Assembly (NCBI GenBank): GCA_964531285.1
Contig: CAZHDI010000119.1
Coordinates: 1-8,597, forward strand
Direction of reading: 5' to 3'
DNA: 8,597 nucleotides
From: CAZHDI01 sp964531285
GTDB lineage: Bacteria > Pseudomonadota > Alphaproteobacteria > JAJFIK01
The notes beneath the pieces are model-generated. The model made no database searches. It had not been told where the DNA came from and worked only from the letters and a program-made list of their open reading frames with translations. Shown here in pieces: positions 1-5,585 of the stretch. Within the stretch, counting starts at the first letter, position 1. Each line of letters starts with the position of its first letter. The position numbers and the translations under genes were made by a program.

Positions 1-152
1 ACATCCAGACCCATGGCGGCATGGGCTTCACCTGGGAAGTGGACTGCCACCTCTATTACCGGCGGTCGAAGAATCTGGGGCTGGTGCTCGGCAGCGAGCG
101 GGTCTGGAAGGACCGCCTCGTCAGCCAGCTTGAACAGCGCAATGTGGCCTGA
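1..152 (+). CDS. Acyl-CoA dehydrogenase, C-terminal fragment (5' end outside window)
   Basis: Only the last 49 codons are visible (frame starting at base 3, TGA at 150-152). The peptide opens with IQTHGGMGFTWEVDCHLYYRR, the conserved 'IHGGIGFTWEHD.HLYxRR' block in the last helices of the acyl-CoA dehydrogenase C-terminal domain, and ends a few residues after GSERVWKDRL, as this family usually does. These are FAD enzymes that introduce the alpha-beta double bond in acyl-CoA during beta-oxidation and pass electrons to ETF. At the position where medium-chain enzymes carry the catalytic Glu (YEGT), this one has His-Gly-Gly. Its base must therefore be elsewhere, or be absent as in the non-catalytic half of a heteromeric enzyme. 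It lies 33 bases upstream of a second acyl-CoA dehydrogenase on the same strand, so the two are probably co-transcribed. Substrate cannot be inferred. Confidence 0.88.
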   Translation, partial: IQTHGGMGFTWEVDCHLYYRRSKNLGLVLGSERVWKDRLVSQLEQRNVA

Positions 153-185
153 GCGTGCCCCAAGCTCTTAAGGGAGACCAACACG

Positions 186-1412
186 ATGGATTTTAGCGAT
201 ACCCCGGAAGAAGCCGCATTCCGCGCCGAGGCGCGCGCCTTTCTTGAGGCCAATGCCACACTCAAGTCCAAGGAAACCGAAAAGGCGGCCGAGCATCTGA
301 GCGAGGCGGAGCTTTTGACCCGGGCCAAGGCCTGGCAGCGCAAAAAGGCCGAGAACGGTTTCGCGCAGATCACCTGGCCCACGGAGTATGGCGGGCGCGG
401 CGGCACGCCGATGCAGTCGGTGATCTACAATCAGGAAGAGGCCAAATTCGATGTGCCGCGCGGCTTTTTCGATATCGGGCTCGGCATGTGCATCCCCACG
501 CTCATGTCCTATGCCACGCCCGAGCAACTCGACCGCTATGTGAAACCGGCGCTCCACGGCGATGAGGTCTGGTGCCAGCTCTTCTCCGAGCCGGCCGCCG
601 GATCCGATGTCGCGGGCCTGCGCACCAAATGCGAAAAGGTCGGGGACGAGTGGATCATCAATGGGCAGAAGGTCTGGACGTCCGGCGCCCATTATTGCGA
701 TTACGGCATTCTGGTCGCGCGCTCCGATCCCACCGTGCCCAAGCACAAGGGCCTGACCTTCTTCTTCCTGTCGATGAAATCGCCGGGCGTCGAGGTGCGG
801 CCGATCAAGCAGGCCTCCGGCGGCTCGAACTTCAACGAGGTGTTCTTCAACGATGTGCGCATTCCGGACAGTCAGCGCCTTGGCGAAGTGGGCGAGGGCT
901 GGAAGGTCGCCGTCACGACGCTGATGCATGAGCGCCTGGCGATCGGCGGCGGCAGCGGTCCGGGCGTTGAGGAACTGATGCAGCTGGCCAAGGTCTTGAT
1001 GCTCGAAGACGGTCCGGCCATGGACGACGCGGCTCTGCGCGAGCGCATCGCGGACTGGTATGTCCGGGCCCAGGGCCTGACCTATACCCGCTACCGGACC
1101 CTGACCGCGCTGTCCAAGGGCCAGATCCCTGGGCCGGAAAGCTCCATCGGCAAGGTGGTCAGCGCGCCGTTGCTTCAGGATCTGTGCTCGCTGGCCATGG
1201 ATCTGGAGGACATGTGCGGCATCGTCGCCGAGGACTTCATGCCCGCCGAGGCGGTGTTCCAGCAGTCCTATATGTGGGCGCCGGGCCTCAGGATCGCGGG
1301 CGGTACCGACGAGATCCTGCGCAATATCATCGCCGAACGCGTGCTTGGCCTCCCGGGCGATGTGCGGGTTGACAAGGATGTCCCGTATAACGAGTTGCCC
1401 AGCGGGAAATAG
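186..1412 (+). CDS. Acyl-CoA dehydrogenase, complete (helix-G glutamate type)
   Basis: This 408-residue protein has the full acyl-CoA dehydrogenase layout: an N-terminal helical domain (about 1-125), the middle beta domain with family signature LFSEPAAGSD (132-141) and flavin-contact WTSG (164-167), and the C-terminal helical domain ending in AGGTDEILRNIIAERVLGLP (371-390). It is expected to oxidise an acyl-CoA to the 2-enoyl-CoA with FAD, in the cytoplasm. Where medium-chain enzymes have the catalytic Glu (YEGT), it has Gly (AGGT). A Glu is present instead in MHER (Glu249), matching the helix-G base of isovaleryl-CoA dehydrogenase, so it is likely catalytically competent. The ATG at 186 follows AGGGAGA (171-177) by 8 bases. 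It sits 33 bases after another acyl-CoA dehydrogenase gene, an arrangement that in actinobacterial FadE pairs yields alpha2-beta2 enzymes. Chain length or branched/steroid specificity cannot be told from sequence alone. Confidence 0.94.
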   Translation: MDFSDTPEEAAFRAEARAFLEANATLKSKETEKAAEHLSEAELLTRAKAWQRKKAENGFAQITWPTEYGGRGGTPMQSVIYNQEEAKFDVPRGFFDIGLGMCIPTLMSYATPEQLDRYVKPALHGDEVWCQLFSEPAAGSDVAGLRTKCEKVGDEWIINGQKVWTSGAHYCDYGILVARSDPTVPKHKGLTFFFLSMKSPGVEVRPIKQASGGSNFNEVFFNDVRIPDSQRLGEVGEGWKVAVTTLMHERLAIGGGSGPGVEELMQLAKVLMLEDGPAMDDAALRERIADWYVRAQGLTYTRYRTLTALSKGQIPGPESSIGKVVSAPLLQDLCSLAMDLEDMCGIVAEDFMPAEAVFQQSYMWAPGLRIAGGTDEILRNIIAERVLGLPGDVRVDKDVPYNELPSGK

Positions 1413-1478
1413 TCCCGTTTTGGGACATCCGTCACTCTGCTGACCCAAATCCGCCTCTTTTGCAGAGCACAAAATGAG

Positions 1479-1515
1479 CGCCGTCGGCCATCCGGTCGGC
1501 GGCGATTGTGTTTGT
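1479..1515 (+). terminator. Candidate intrinsic terminator after the acyl-CoA dehydrogenase genes
   Basis: An 11-pair stem can form between 1479-1489 and 1494-1504 around the loop ATCC. It is followed by the fairly T-rich ATTGTGTTTGT (1505-1515). Two of the pairs are G-U wobbles (1484 with 1499, 1487 with 1496). These pair only in RNA read from the + strand and become A-C mismatches on the other strand, which fits a terminator for the + strand dehydrogenase genes. The T tract is interrupted by G, so termination may be partial. Confidence 0.4.
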
Positions 1516-1605
1516 GGCTGAAGGCGTTGCGCGGACCGGTGTCCGGCCCGGCGAAAGTCGGGCGCTCTTGGAACGGACCGCCGCCGGCCCAGGTTAAGGA
1601 CACGA

Positions 1606-1624
1606 ATGGCGGGATCGCCGCCAT
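1606..1624. repeat. Short perfect inverted repeat upstream of mltF
   Basis: ATGGCGG (1606-1612) and its exact reverse complement CCGCCAT (1618-1624) flank a five-base spacer, ending 27 bases before the mltF ATG. It could be a leader hairpin or an operator half-site pair. In DNA this GC-rich it may also be chance, and no regulator is indicated. Confidence 0.3.
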
Positions 1625-1651
1625 GCTGTCCGGAAGACGTTTGACCGATCG

Positions 1652-3097
1652 ATGCTCCAGTGGATTCAACCATATGCCGGCCGCCGGCCGCTTTTGAGCC
1701 TTCTTGGCGTCGGCGTGTTTGCGCTGGCCCTGGGCGTCGCGGTTCTGGCGCACCGGATGCCGCGCGATGACAACCCGGAAGCCGTGGCCATCACCATCGA
1801 CAGTCTGCGTGCGCCGGGCCTGAGCGTGCTGGAGCATGTCAAACAGTCCGGCCGTCTCGTGGTGCTGACCCATGCCGCCCCGACCGTGGTCGAGGACGTG
1901 CCGGGGACGGATACCCTTTCGGGCTTTGAGGCCGATCTGGTCACCGCCTTCGCCGAGCATCTGGGCGTAACGCCGGAGTTTCAGGTGCTGCCCTCGGCCG
2001 ACTCGGTGCGCCTTGCCATGGCCCGCGGCAACGGCCATCTCGCCGCCGCCGGTCTCATCGCGGACCCTCGCGCCGCGGAGGAGGACGATCGGGAGGCGCC
2101 GGTCTTCGGCCCGGTCTACCGGACAACCCGCCAGCAGCTTGTCTGCCACCGGGGCCGCAAGCCGGCCAACGCAGTTGTCATCGCCGAGACCGGCTATGCG
2201 CCGCGTCTGGACGCCCTGCGCCCGGACGACAGCGTGATGACCTGGGCGACGACCGACCAGCACCGCACGCCGGACCTTCTGGAACGGGTGGCCGACGGCA
2301 AGATCGACTGCACCGTGGGCAACGACACGCTGATCGCGATCCAGCGGCGCTATCATCCTGAACTGGCCTTTCCGACCGACCTGACCGAGCCCGAGCCGAT
2401 CGCCTGGCAGGTCATCGCGCGCGCGCCGGCGTTCAAAGCCGAGATCGACGCGTGGTTCCGGCGCCCCGCCACCAAGCGCCTGCTGGTGCAGCTTGAGGAC
2501 AAGCATTTCGGCCATGCGGTCGATTACCACTACCGCGACATCGCCACATTCCGCCGGCGGATGGCCGCCCGCTTGCCACGCTACCGGACCGCCTTTGAAG
2601 ACGCTGCCGCGGAAACCGGGCTGCCCTGGACCCTGCTTGCGGCGGTGGCCTATCAGGAATCCCATTGGGCGCCCGATGCCCGCAGCCCCACGGGTGTGCG
2701 CGGCATGATGATGCTGACCCGCGCGACCGCCAGCGAGGTCGGCGTCAGCGACCGGACGGACGCCTTTCAAAGCATTGACGGGGGCGCGCGCTATCTGGCC
2801 GCGATCCTGGAGCGGTTGCCCGACGGTGTGGTCGGCGAGGATCGGCTGTGGATGGCGCTTGCGTCCTATAATGTCGGGTTGGGGCATCTTTACGATGCGC
2901 GCCGGTTGGCGGTGCGCGAAGGGCTCGACCCGGACCGCTGGATCGATGTGAAGGCCATGCTGCCGCGCCTGGCCGACCCGGCCTATTATCCCAACCTGCG
3001 CTACGGCTATGCCCGCGGCAACGAGCCGGTGCGCTATGTCCGACGGGTGCGCCATTATCACGATATGCTGGAACGCGCCGTCTCGGGCGATGTCTGA
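1652..3097 (+). CDS. mltF: Membrane-bound lytic murein transglycosylase F
   Basis: This 481-residue protein has the two-domain MltF design. A single hydrophobic segment (about 13-33) anchors it in the inner membrane with the rest in the periplasm. A substrate-binding-protein (SBP_bac_3-like) module follows at about 55-285, then a family 1 SLT domain at about 310-475. SLT motifs are clear: YQESHW (334-339) with catalytic Glu336, GVRGMMMLT (348-356), ASYNVGLG (404-411), and YGYARGNEPVRYV (451-463). It should cleave the MurNAc-GlcNAc bond of peptidoglycan, forming 1,6-anhydromuropeptides; in known MltF the first domain senses muropeptides and controls activity. No lipobox Cys is present. Cys165 and Cys220 both lie in the binding module and could form a disulfide. 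An in-frame TAA at 1595 and no other start codon between fix the ATG at 1652, although the ribosome site (GGAAGA, 1632-1637) is weak and distant. It appears to stand alone between two + strand operons. Confidence 0.92.
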   Translation: MLQWIQPYAGRRPLLSLLGVGVFALALGVAVLAHRMPRDDNPEAVAITIDSLRAPGLSVLEHVKQSGRLVVLTHAAPTVVEDVPGTDTLSGFEADLVTAFAEHLGVTPEFQVLPSADSVRLAMARGNGHLAAAGLIADPRAAEEDDREAPVFGPVYRTTRQQLVCHRGRKPANAVVIAETGYAPRLDALRPDDSVMTWATTDQHRTPDLLERVADGKIDCTVGNDTLIAIQRRYHPELAFPTDLTEPEPIAWQVIARAPAFKAEIDAWFRRPATKRLLVQLEDKHFGHAVDYHYRDIATFRRRMAARLPRYRTAFEDAAAETGLPWTLLAAVAYQESHWAPDARSPTGVRGMMMLTRATASEVGVSDRTDAFQSIDGGARYLAAILERLPDGVVGEDRLWMALASYNVGLGHLYDARRLAVREGLDPDRWIDVKAMLPRLADPAYYPNLRYGYARGNEPVRYVRRVRHYHDMLERAVSGDV

Positions 3098-3184
3098 TCC
3101 GGCGCGCGCCGCGTGCCTGTGCTAAGGTCGGTGGTCAAGTGACGCATCCGGATTGAATGTCCACAAACCCTAGTCTCCTGGCCC

Positions 3185-4207
3185 ATGACCGAGCCCCGCG
3201 CCATAGACCGTACCCTGTCGGTCGCGCCGATGATGGACTGGACCGACCGGCATTGCCGGTTCTTCCTGCGTCTCATCTCGCGCCAGACCCTTCTCTATAC
3301 GGAGATGGTCACCAGCGCCGCGATCATCCATGGCGACCGTGACCGGCTGCTTGGCTTCCATCCCGCCGAGCATCCTATCGCGGTCCAGCTTGGCGGATCG
3401 GACCCGGCCGAACTGGCGGCGGCGGCACGGATCGCCGCGGATTACGGCTATGACGAGATCAATCTCAATGTCGGCTGTCCGTCCGACCGGGTTCAGTCGG
3501 GTCGGTTCGGTGCCTGTCTCATGCGCGAGCCGGATCTTGTGGCCGACTGCGTGGCGGCCATGGGTGCCGCGGTCTGCCTGCCGGTCACGGTCAAATGCCG
3601 CATCGGAGTCGACGATCAGGACCCGGAACGGGCGCTCCCGGATCTGATCGGCAAGGTGGCCCAGGCCGGATGCCGGACCGTCATCGTCCATGCCCGCAAA
3701 GCCTGGCTTCAGGGGTTGAGCCCGAAGGACAACCGCACCGTTCCGCCGCTCGACTACGATCTGGTCTACCGGATCAAGCGGGACCGGCCCGATCTTGAAC
3801 TCATCATCAATGGCGGGATCGCCTCGCTCGATGAGGCGGCGGCCCATCTGGCCCATGTGGATGGCGTGATGATCGGCCGGGCCGCTTATCAGTACCCCTA
3901 TCTTCTGGCCGAGGCCGACCGGCGGTTCTTCGGCGCGGACGATCCGCCGCCCAGCCGTGCGGCGGTCATGGCGGCGCTGCGCCCCTATATCGCGGACCAT
4001 CTGGCGCGCGGCGGGCGGCTCCACCAGATCACCCGGCACATTCTGGGCCTTTATGCGGGCGAGCCGGGCGCGCGGATCTGGCGCCGGTATCTGAGCGAGC
4101 ATGCGCCTGCCGCCGAAGCCGGGCTGGAGGTGATCGACGCGCTCCACGCCCTGGCCGGAACGGCGCGCGCCGGGCACCGGCAGGGCATTGCCGAGGCCGT
4201 GTCCTGA
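3185..4207 (+). CDS. dusA: tRNA-dihydrouridine(20/20a) synthase DusA
   Basis: This 340-residue flavoprotein reduces specific uridines of the tRNA D-loop (20/20a in the DusA subfamily) with FMN and NADPH, in the cytoplasm. The FMN-binding TIM barrel begins with SVAPMMDWTD (12-21) and includes the active-site block NLNVGCPSDRVQSGRFGAC (93-111), where Cys98 is the proton-donating residue. Further sites are VKCRIG (136-141), VHARKAWLQGLSPKDNR (168-184), which is characteristic of DusA rather than DusB or DusC, and INGG (208-211) and IGRAAYQYP (230-238) for phosphate binding. The C-terminal helical tRNA-binding domain spans about 255-340. An in-frame TGA at 3140 and no ATG, GTG or TTG before 3185 fix the start, but no Shine-Dalgarno sequence is visible upstream. 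Its stop codon shares a base with the next gene, so the two are likely coupled. The functional link to an anion exporter is unclear. Confidence 0.95.
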   Translation: MTEPRAIDRTLSVAPMMDWTDRHCRFFLRLISRQTLLYTEMVTSAAIIHGDRDRLLGFHPAEHPIAVQLGGSDPAELAAAARIAADYGYDEINLNVGCPSDRVQSGRFGACLMREPDLVADCVAAMGAAVCLPVTVKCRIGVDDQDPERALPDLIGKVAQAGCRTVIVHARKAWLQGLSPKDNRTVPPLDYDLVYRIKRDRPDLELIINGGIASLDEAAAHLAHVDGVMIGRAAYQYPYLLAEADRRFFGADDPPPSRAAVMAALRPYIADHLARGGRLHQITRHILGLYAGEPGARIWRRYLSEHAPAAEAGLEVIDALHALAGTARAGHRQGIAEAVS

Positions 4208-5037
4208 TGGACGGCACGATGCTCCTTGCCTATGGGCCGCTGGCGCTCGCCATGCTCGCGGCGGGGCTGGCCGCCGGCGTGCTCGCGGGATTTCTCGGTG
4301 TCGGCGGCGGGATCGTCCTCGTCCCGGTGCTGTTCCAGGCCTTCGGGTTTCTCGGTATCGACGAGGCGGTGCGCATGCATCTGGCGGTCGGCACCTCGCT
4401 CGCCTCGATCGTCCCGACATCGATCCGCTCCGTGACCAAACACGATGCCAAGGGCGCGGTGGACCGGCCTGTCCTCATCGCCTGGGCGCCGGCCATCGTC
4501 ATCGGCGTGATCCTTGGCGCGCTGATCGCGGACCGGGTGGACGGGACGGTCCTGACGCTCGTCTTTGCCGTGCTGGCCCTGAGCGTGGCGGCCCAGATGG
4601 CTTTTTTGCCCGACCGGCTGCGCCTCGGCGAGGCGATGCCGGGGGAACCGGTGCGCTCAAGCATCGGCGGGACGATCGGGCTTGCTTCGACCCTCATGGG
4701 CATTGGCGGGGGCACCTTCGGGGTGACGGTCATGACCCTGTACGGCATGCCGATTCACCGGGCCATCGGCACCGCGAGCGGCTTGGGGCTAATCATTTCC
4801 GTCCCCGGAATGATCGGGTTCATCCTGGCCGGGCAGGGGGCGTCCGGTCTGCCGCCGGCCTCTCTGGGCTATGTGAACGCTCTGGCGCTGGCCTTCATCA
4901 TTCCGATGACCTGGCTGGCCGTGCCCTGGGGCGTGGCGCTGGCGCATCGGATTTCACGGGCCGCCCTGCGCCGGGCCTTTGCCGGCTTTCTGGGCCTCAA
5001 TGCCGTGCTGATGATCGCGGAAAGCGTCACGCGATAA
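4207..5037 (+). CDS. TauE/SafE (TSUP) family inner-membrane anion exporter
   Basis: This 276-residue protein is very hydrophobic, with about seven or eight predicted membrane segments in two similar halves. Each half carries the family's glycine motif: GFLGVGGGIVLVPVL (28-42) and LMGIGGGTFGVTVMTLYGMP (163-182). Each is followed by a matching segment, HLAVGTSLASI (58-68) and RAIGTASGLGLI (185-196). This is the internal duplication expected of the DUF81/TSUP family. Members move sulfite, sulfonates or related organosulfur anions across the inner membrane; the substrate here cannot be told. The ATG overlaps the dusA stop by one base (TGATG), with GAGG (4193-4196) ten bases upstream. The ATG at 4219 (residue 5) is an alternative start. 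The 3' end overlaps the opposite-strand VOC gene by 11 bases, and no terminator is visible between them. Confidence 0.9.
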   Translation: MDGTMLLAYGPLALAMLAAGLAAGVLAGFLGVGGGIVLVPVLFQAFGFLGIDEAVRMHLAVGTSLASIVPTSIRSVTKHDAKGAVDRPVLIAWAPAIVIGVILGALIADRVDGTVLTLVFAVLALSVAAQMAFLPDRLRLGEAMPGEPVRSSIGGTIGLASTLMGIGGGTFGVTVMTLYGMPIHRAIGTASGLGLIISVPGMIGFILAGQGASGLPPASLGYVNALALAFIIPMTWLAVPWGVALAHRISRAALRRAFAGFLGLNAVLMIAESVTR

Positions 5038-5455
5038 GCGGGCGCCCGTCATCGTCCCACCAGTCCGGATTCCACATCAGTTCCCAGGCATGGCCGTCGG
5101 GATCGGTGAAACTGGCCGCATAGCCGCCCCAGGGCGTCTCGCCCGCCCGCCGGGAGACGGTCCCGCCGGCGGCTTCCGCCCGCGCCAGAACCAGCACCGC
5201 CTCGGCGCGCGAGCGCACCGCATAGGAAAGCGCGATGCCGGTGAACGAGCGGTACGGTGCATCGTCATCGACCCCGATATCGGCCGCCAGTTCGCCGCGC
5301 GGCATCAGCCCCACCAGCATGCCGCCGGCCCGGAACACGGCCAGCGTTCGGGACGACTGGGCCGAGGGCGTCCAGCCCAGACCATGTTCGTAAAAGGCCC
5401 TGGCGCGCGGCACATCCTGGACCCCAAGGCTCACCATATTCACCCGCTGCTGCAT
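5027..5455 (-). CDS. VOC-superfamily protein (glyoxalase/bleomycin-resistance fold), predicted SOS-controlled
   Basis: This 142-residue protein has the paired beta-alpha-beta-beta-beta units of the vicinal-oxygen-chelate fold. The first module is VSLGVQDVPRARAFYEHGLGW (8-28) with FRAGGMLVGLMPR (41-53). The second is SRAEAVLVLARAEAAGG (82-98) with TPWGGYAASFTDPDGHAWEL (107-126) and WNPDWW (128-133). This is a common proteobacterial VOC subfamily of unknown substrate. Glu125 sits at a usual metal-ligand position, but the first-strand ligand, often His or Gln, is not obvious, so it may bind a ligand rather than catalyse. ATG at 5455 follows GGAG (5462-5465 on this strand) by six bases. The gene has its own short promoter region containing two LexA-like boxes, and follows the mutase gene's terminator. 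Some VOC relatives give drug resistance by binding bleomycin-type compounds; applying that here is inference only. Confidence 0.88.
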   Translation of the reverse strand: MQQRVNMVSLGVQDVPRARAFYEHGLGWTPSAQSSRTLAVFRAGGMLVGLMPRGELAADIGVDDDAPYRSFTGIALSYAVRSRAEAVLVLARAEAAGGTVSRRAGETPWGGYAASFTDPDGHAWELMWNPDWWDDDGRPLIA

Positions 5456-5469
5456 GTCCGGCTCCGGTT

Positions 5470-5484
5470 GTTCATTGATTGTTC
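5470..5484 (+). promoter_or_regulatory. LexA-like SOS box, proximal copy
   Basis: The sequence reads GTTC-ATTGATT-GTTC on the + strand, an exact GTTC-N7-GTTC direct repeat as known for the alphaproteobacterial LexA operator. Its centre is 22 bases upstream of the VOC start codon, just downstream of the predicted transcription start. Binding there should block initiation or early elongation. Confidence 0.7.
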
Positions 5485-5492
5485 GAGATTAG

Positions 5493-5507
5493 GAACATAA
5501 GCGGAAC
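5493..5507 (-). promoter_or_regulatory. LexA-like SOS box, distal copy
   Basis: On the - strand this reads GTTC-CGCTTAT-GTTC, a second exact GTTC-N7-GTTC repeat, in the opposite orientation to the proximal copy and centred 23 bases from it. It overlaps the candidate -10 element of the VOC promoter. Eight fixed bases match in each of two neighbouring boxes, which makes chance unlikely. Confidence 0.7.
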
Positions 5508-5523
5508 ATGATCGGTGCGGCAA
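5494..5523 (-). promoter_or_regulatory. Candidate sigma-70-type promoter of the VOC gene
   Basis: On the - strand, TTGCCG (5518-5523, four of six matches to TTGACA) and TATGTT (5494-5499, four of six matches to TATAAT) are 18 bases apart. Transcription would start near 5487 and give a leader of about 30 bases containing the GGAG ribosome site. The match is modest, but the position between the mutase terminator and the VOC gene, with SOS boxes over the -10 and just downstream, supports it. Confidence 0.4.
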
Positions 5524-5559
5524 CAAAAAACCCGCCGCGGCCGGAGCGCCGCAGCGGGT
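5522..5559 (-). terminator. Intrinsic terminator of the phosphohexomutase gene
   Basis: Read on the - strand, ACCCGCTGCGGC (5559-5548) pairs with GCCGCGGCGGGT (5541-5530) over 12 positions, one of them a G-U wobble, around a six-base loop. Six Ts in a row (5530-5525) follow, the first being the last stem base, then GTT. The wobble pairs only in - strand RNA and there is no T tract in the other direction. It begins 26 bases after the mutase stop codon and separates that gene from the VOC gene. Confidence 0.93.
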
Positions 5560-5585
5560 CCCGTAAAAAGCGCTTATCTCGGATT

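Noticed and set aside
168..1673. A 501-residue open frame on the - strand opposite the acyl-CoA dehydrogenase
   Set aside because: The + strand gene has complete family motifs and a good ribosome site; the antisense peptide has none.
1268..3061. A 597-residue open frame on the - strand across mltF and the preceding gap
   Set aside because: It is antisense to a clear gene, has no recognisable domain and is rich in Arg, Ala, Gly and His, as expected of antisense frames in GC-rich DNA.
3100..3111. Self-complementary CGGCGCGCGCCG right after mltF, considered as a terminator
   Set aside because: It allows only a four-pair stem with a loop and has no T tract after it; GC-rich palindromes are common here.
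3157..3342. A 61-codon + strand frame starting just upstream of dusA
   Set aside because: It lies mostly within dusA in another frame, and its peptide has no recognisable features.
3170..4420. A 416-residue open frame on the - strand opposite dusA and the exporter start
   Set aside because: Arg-rich composition, no domain, and overlap with two well-supported genes.
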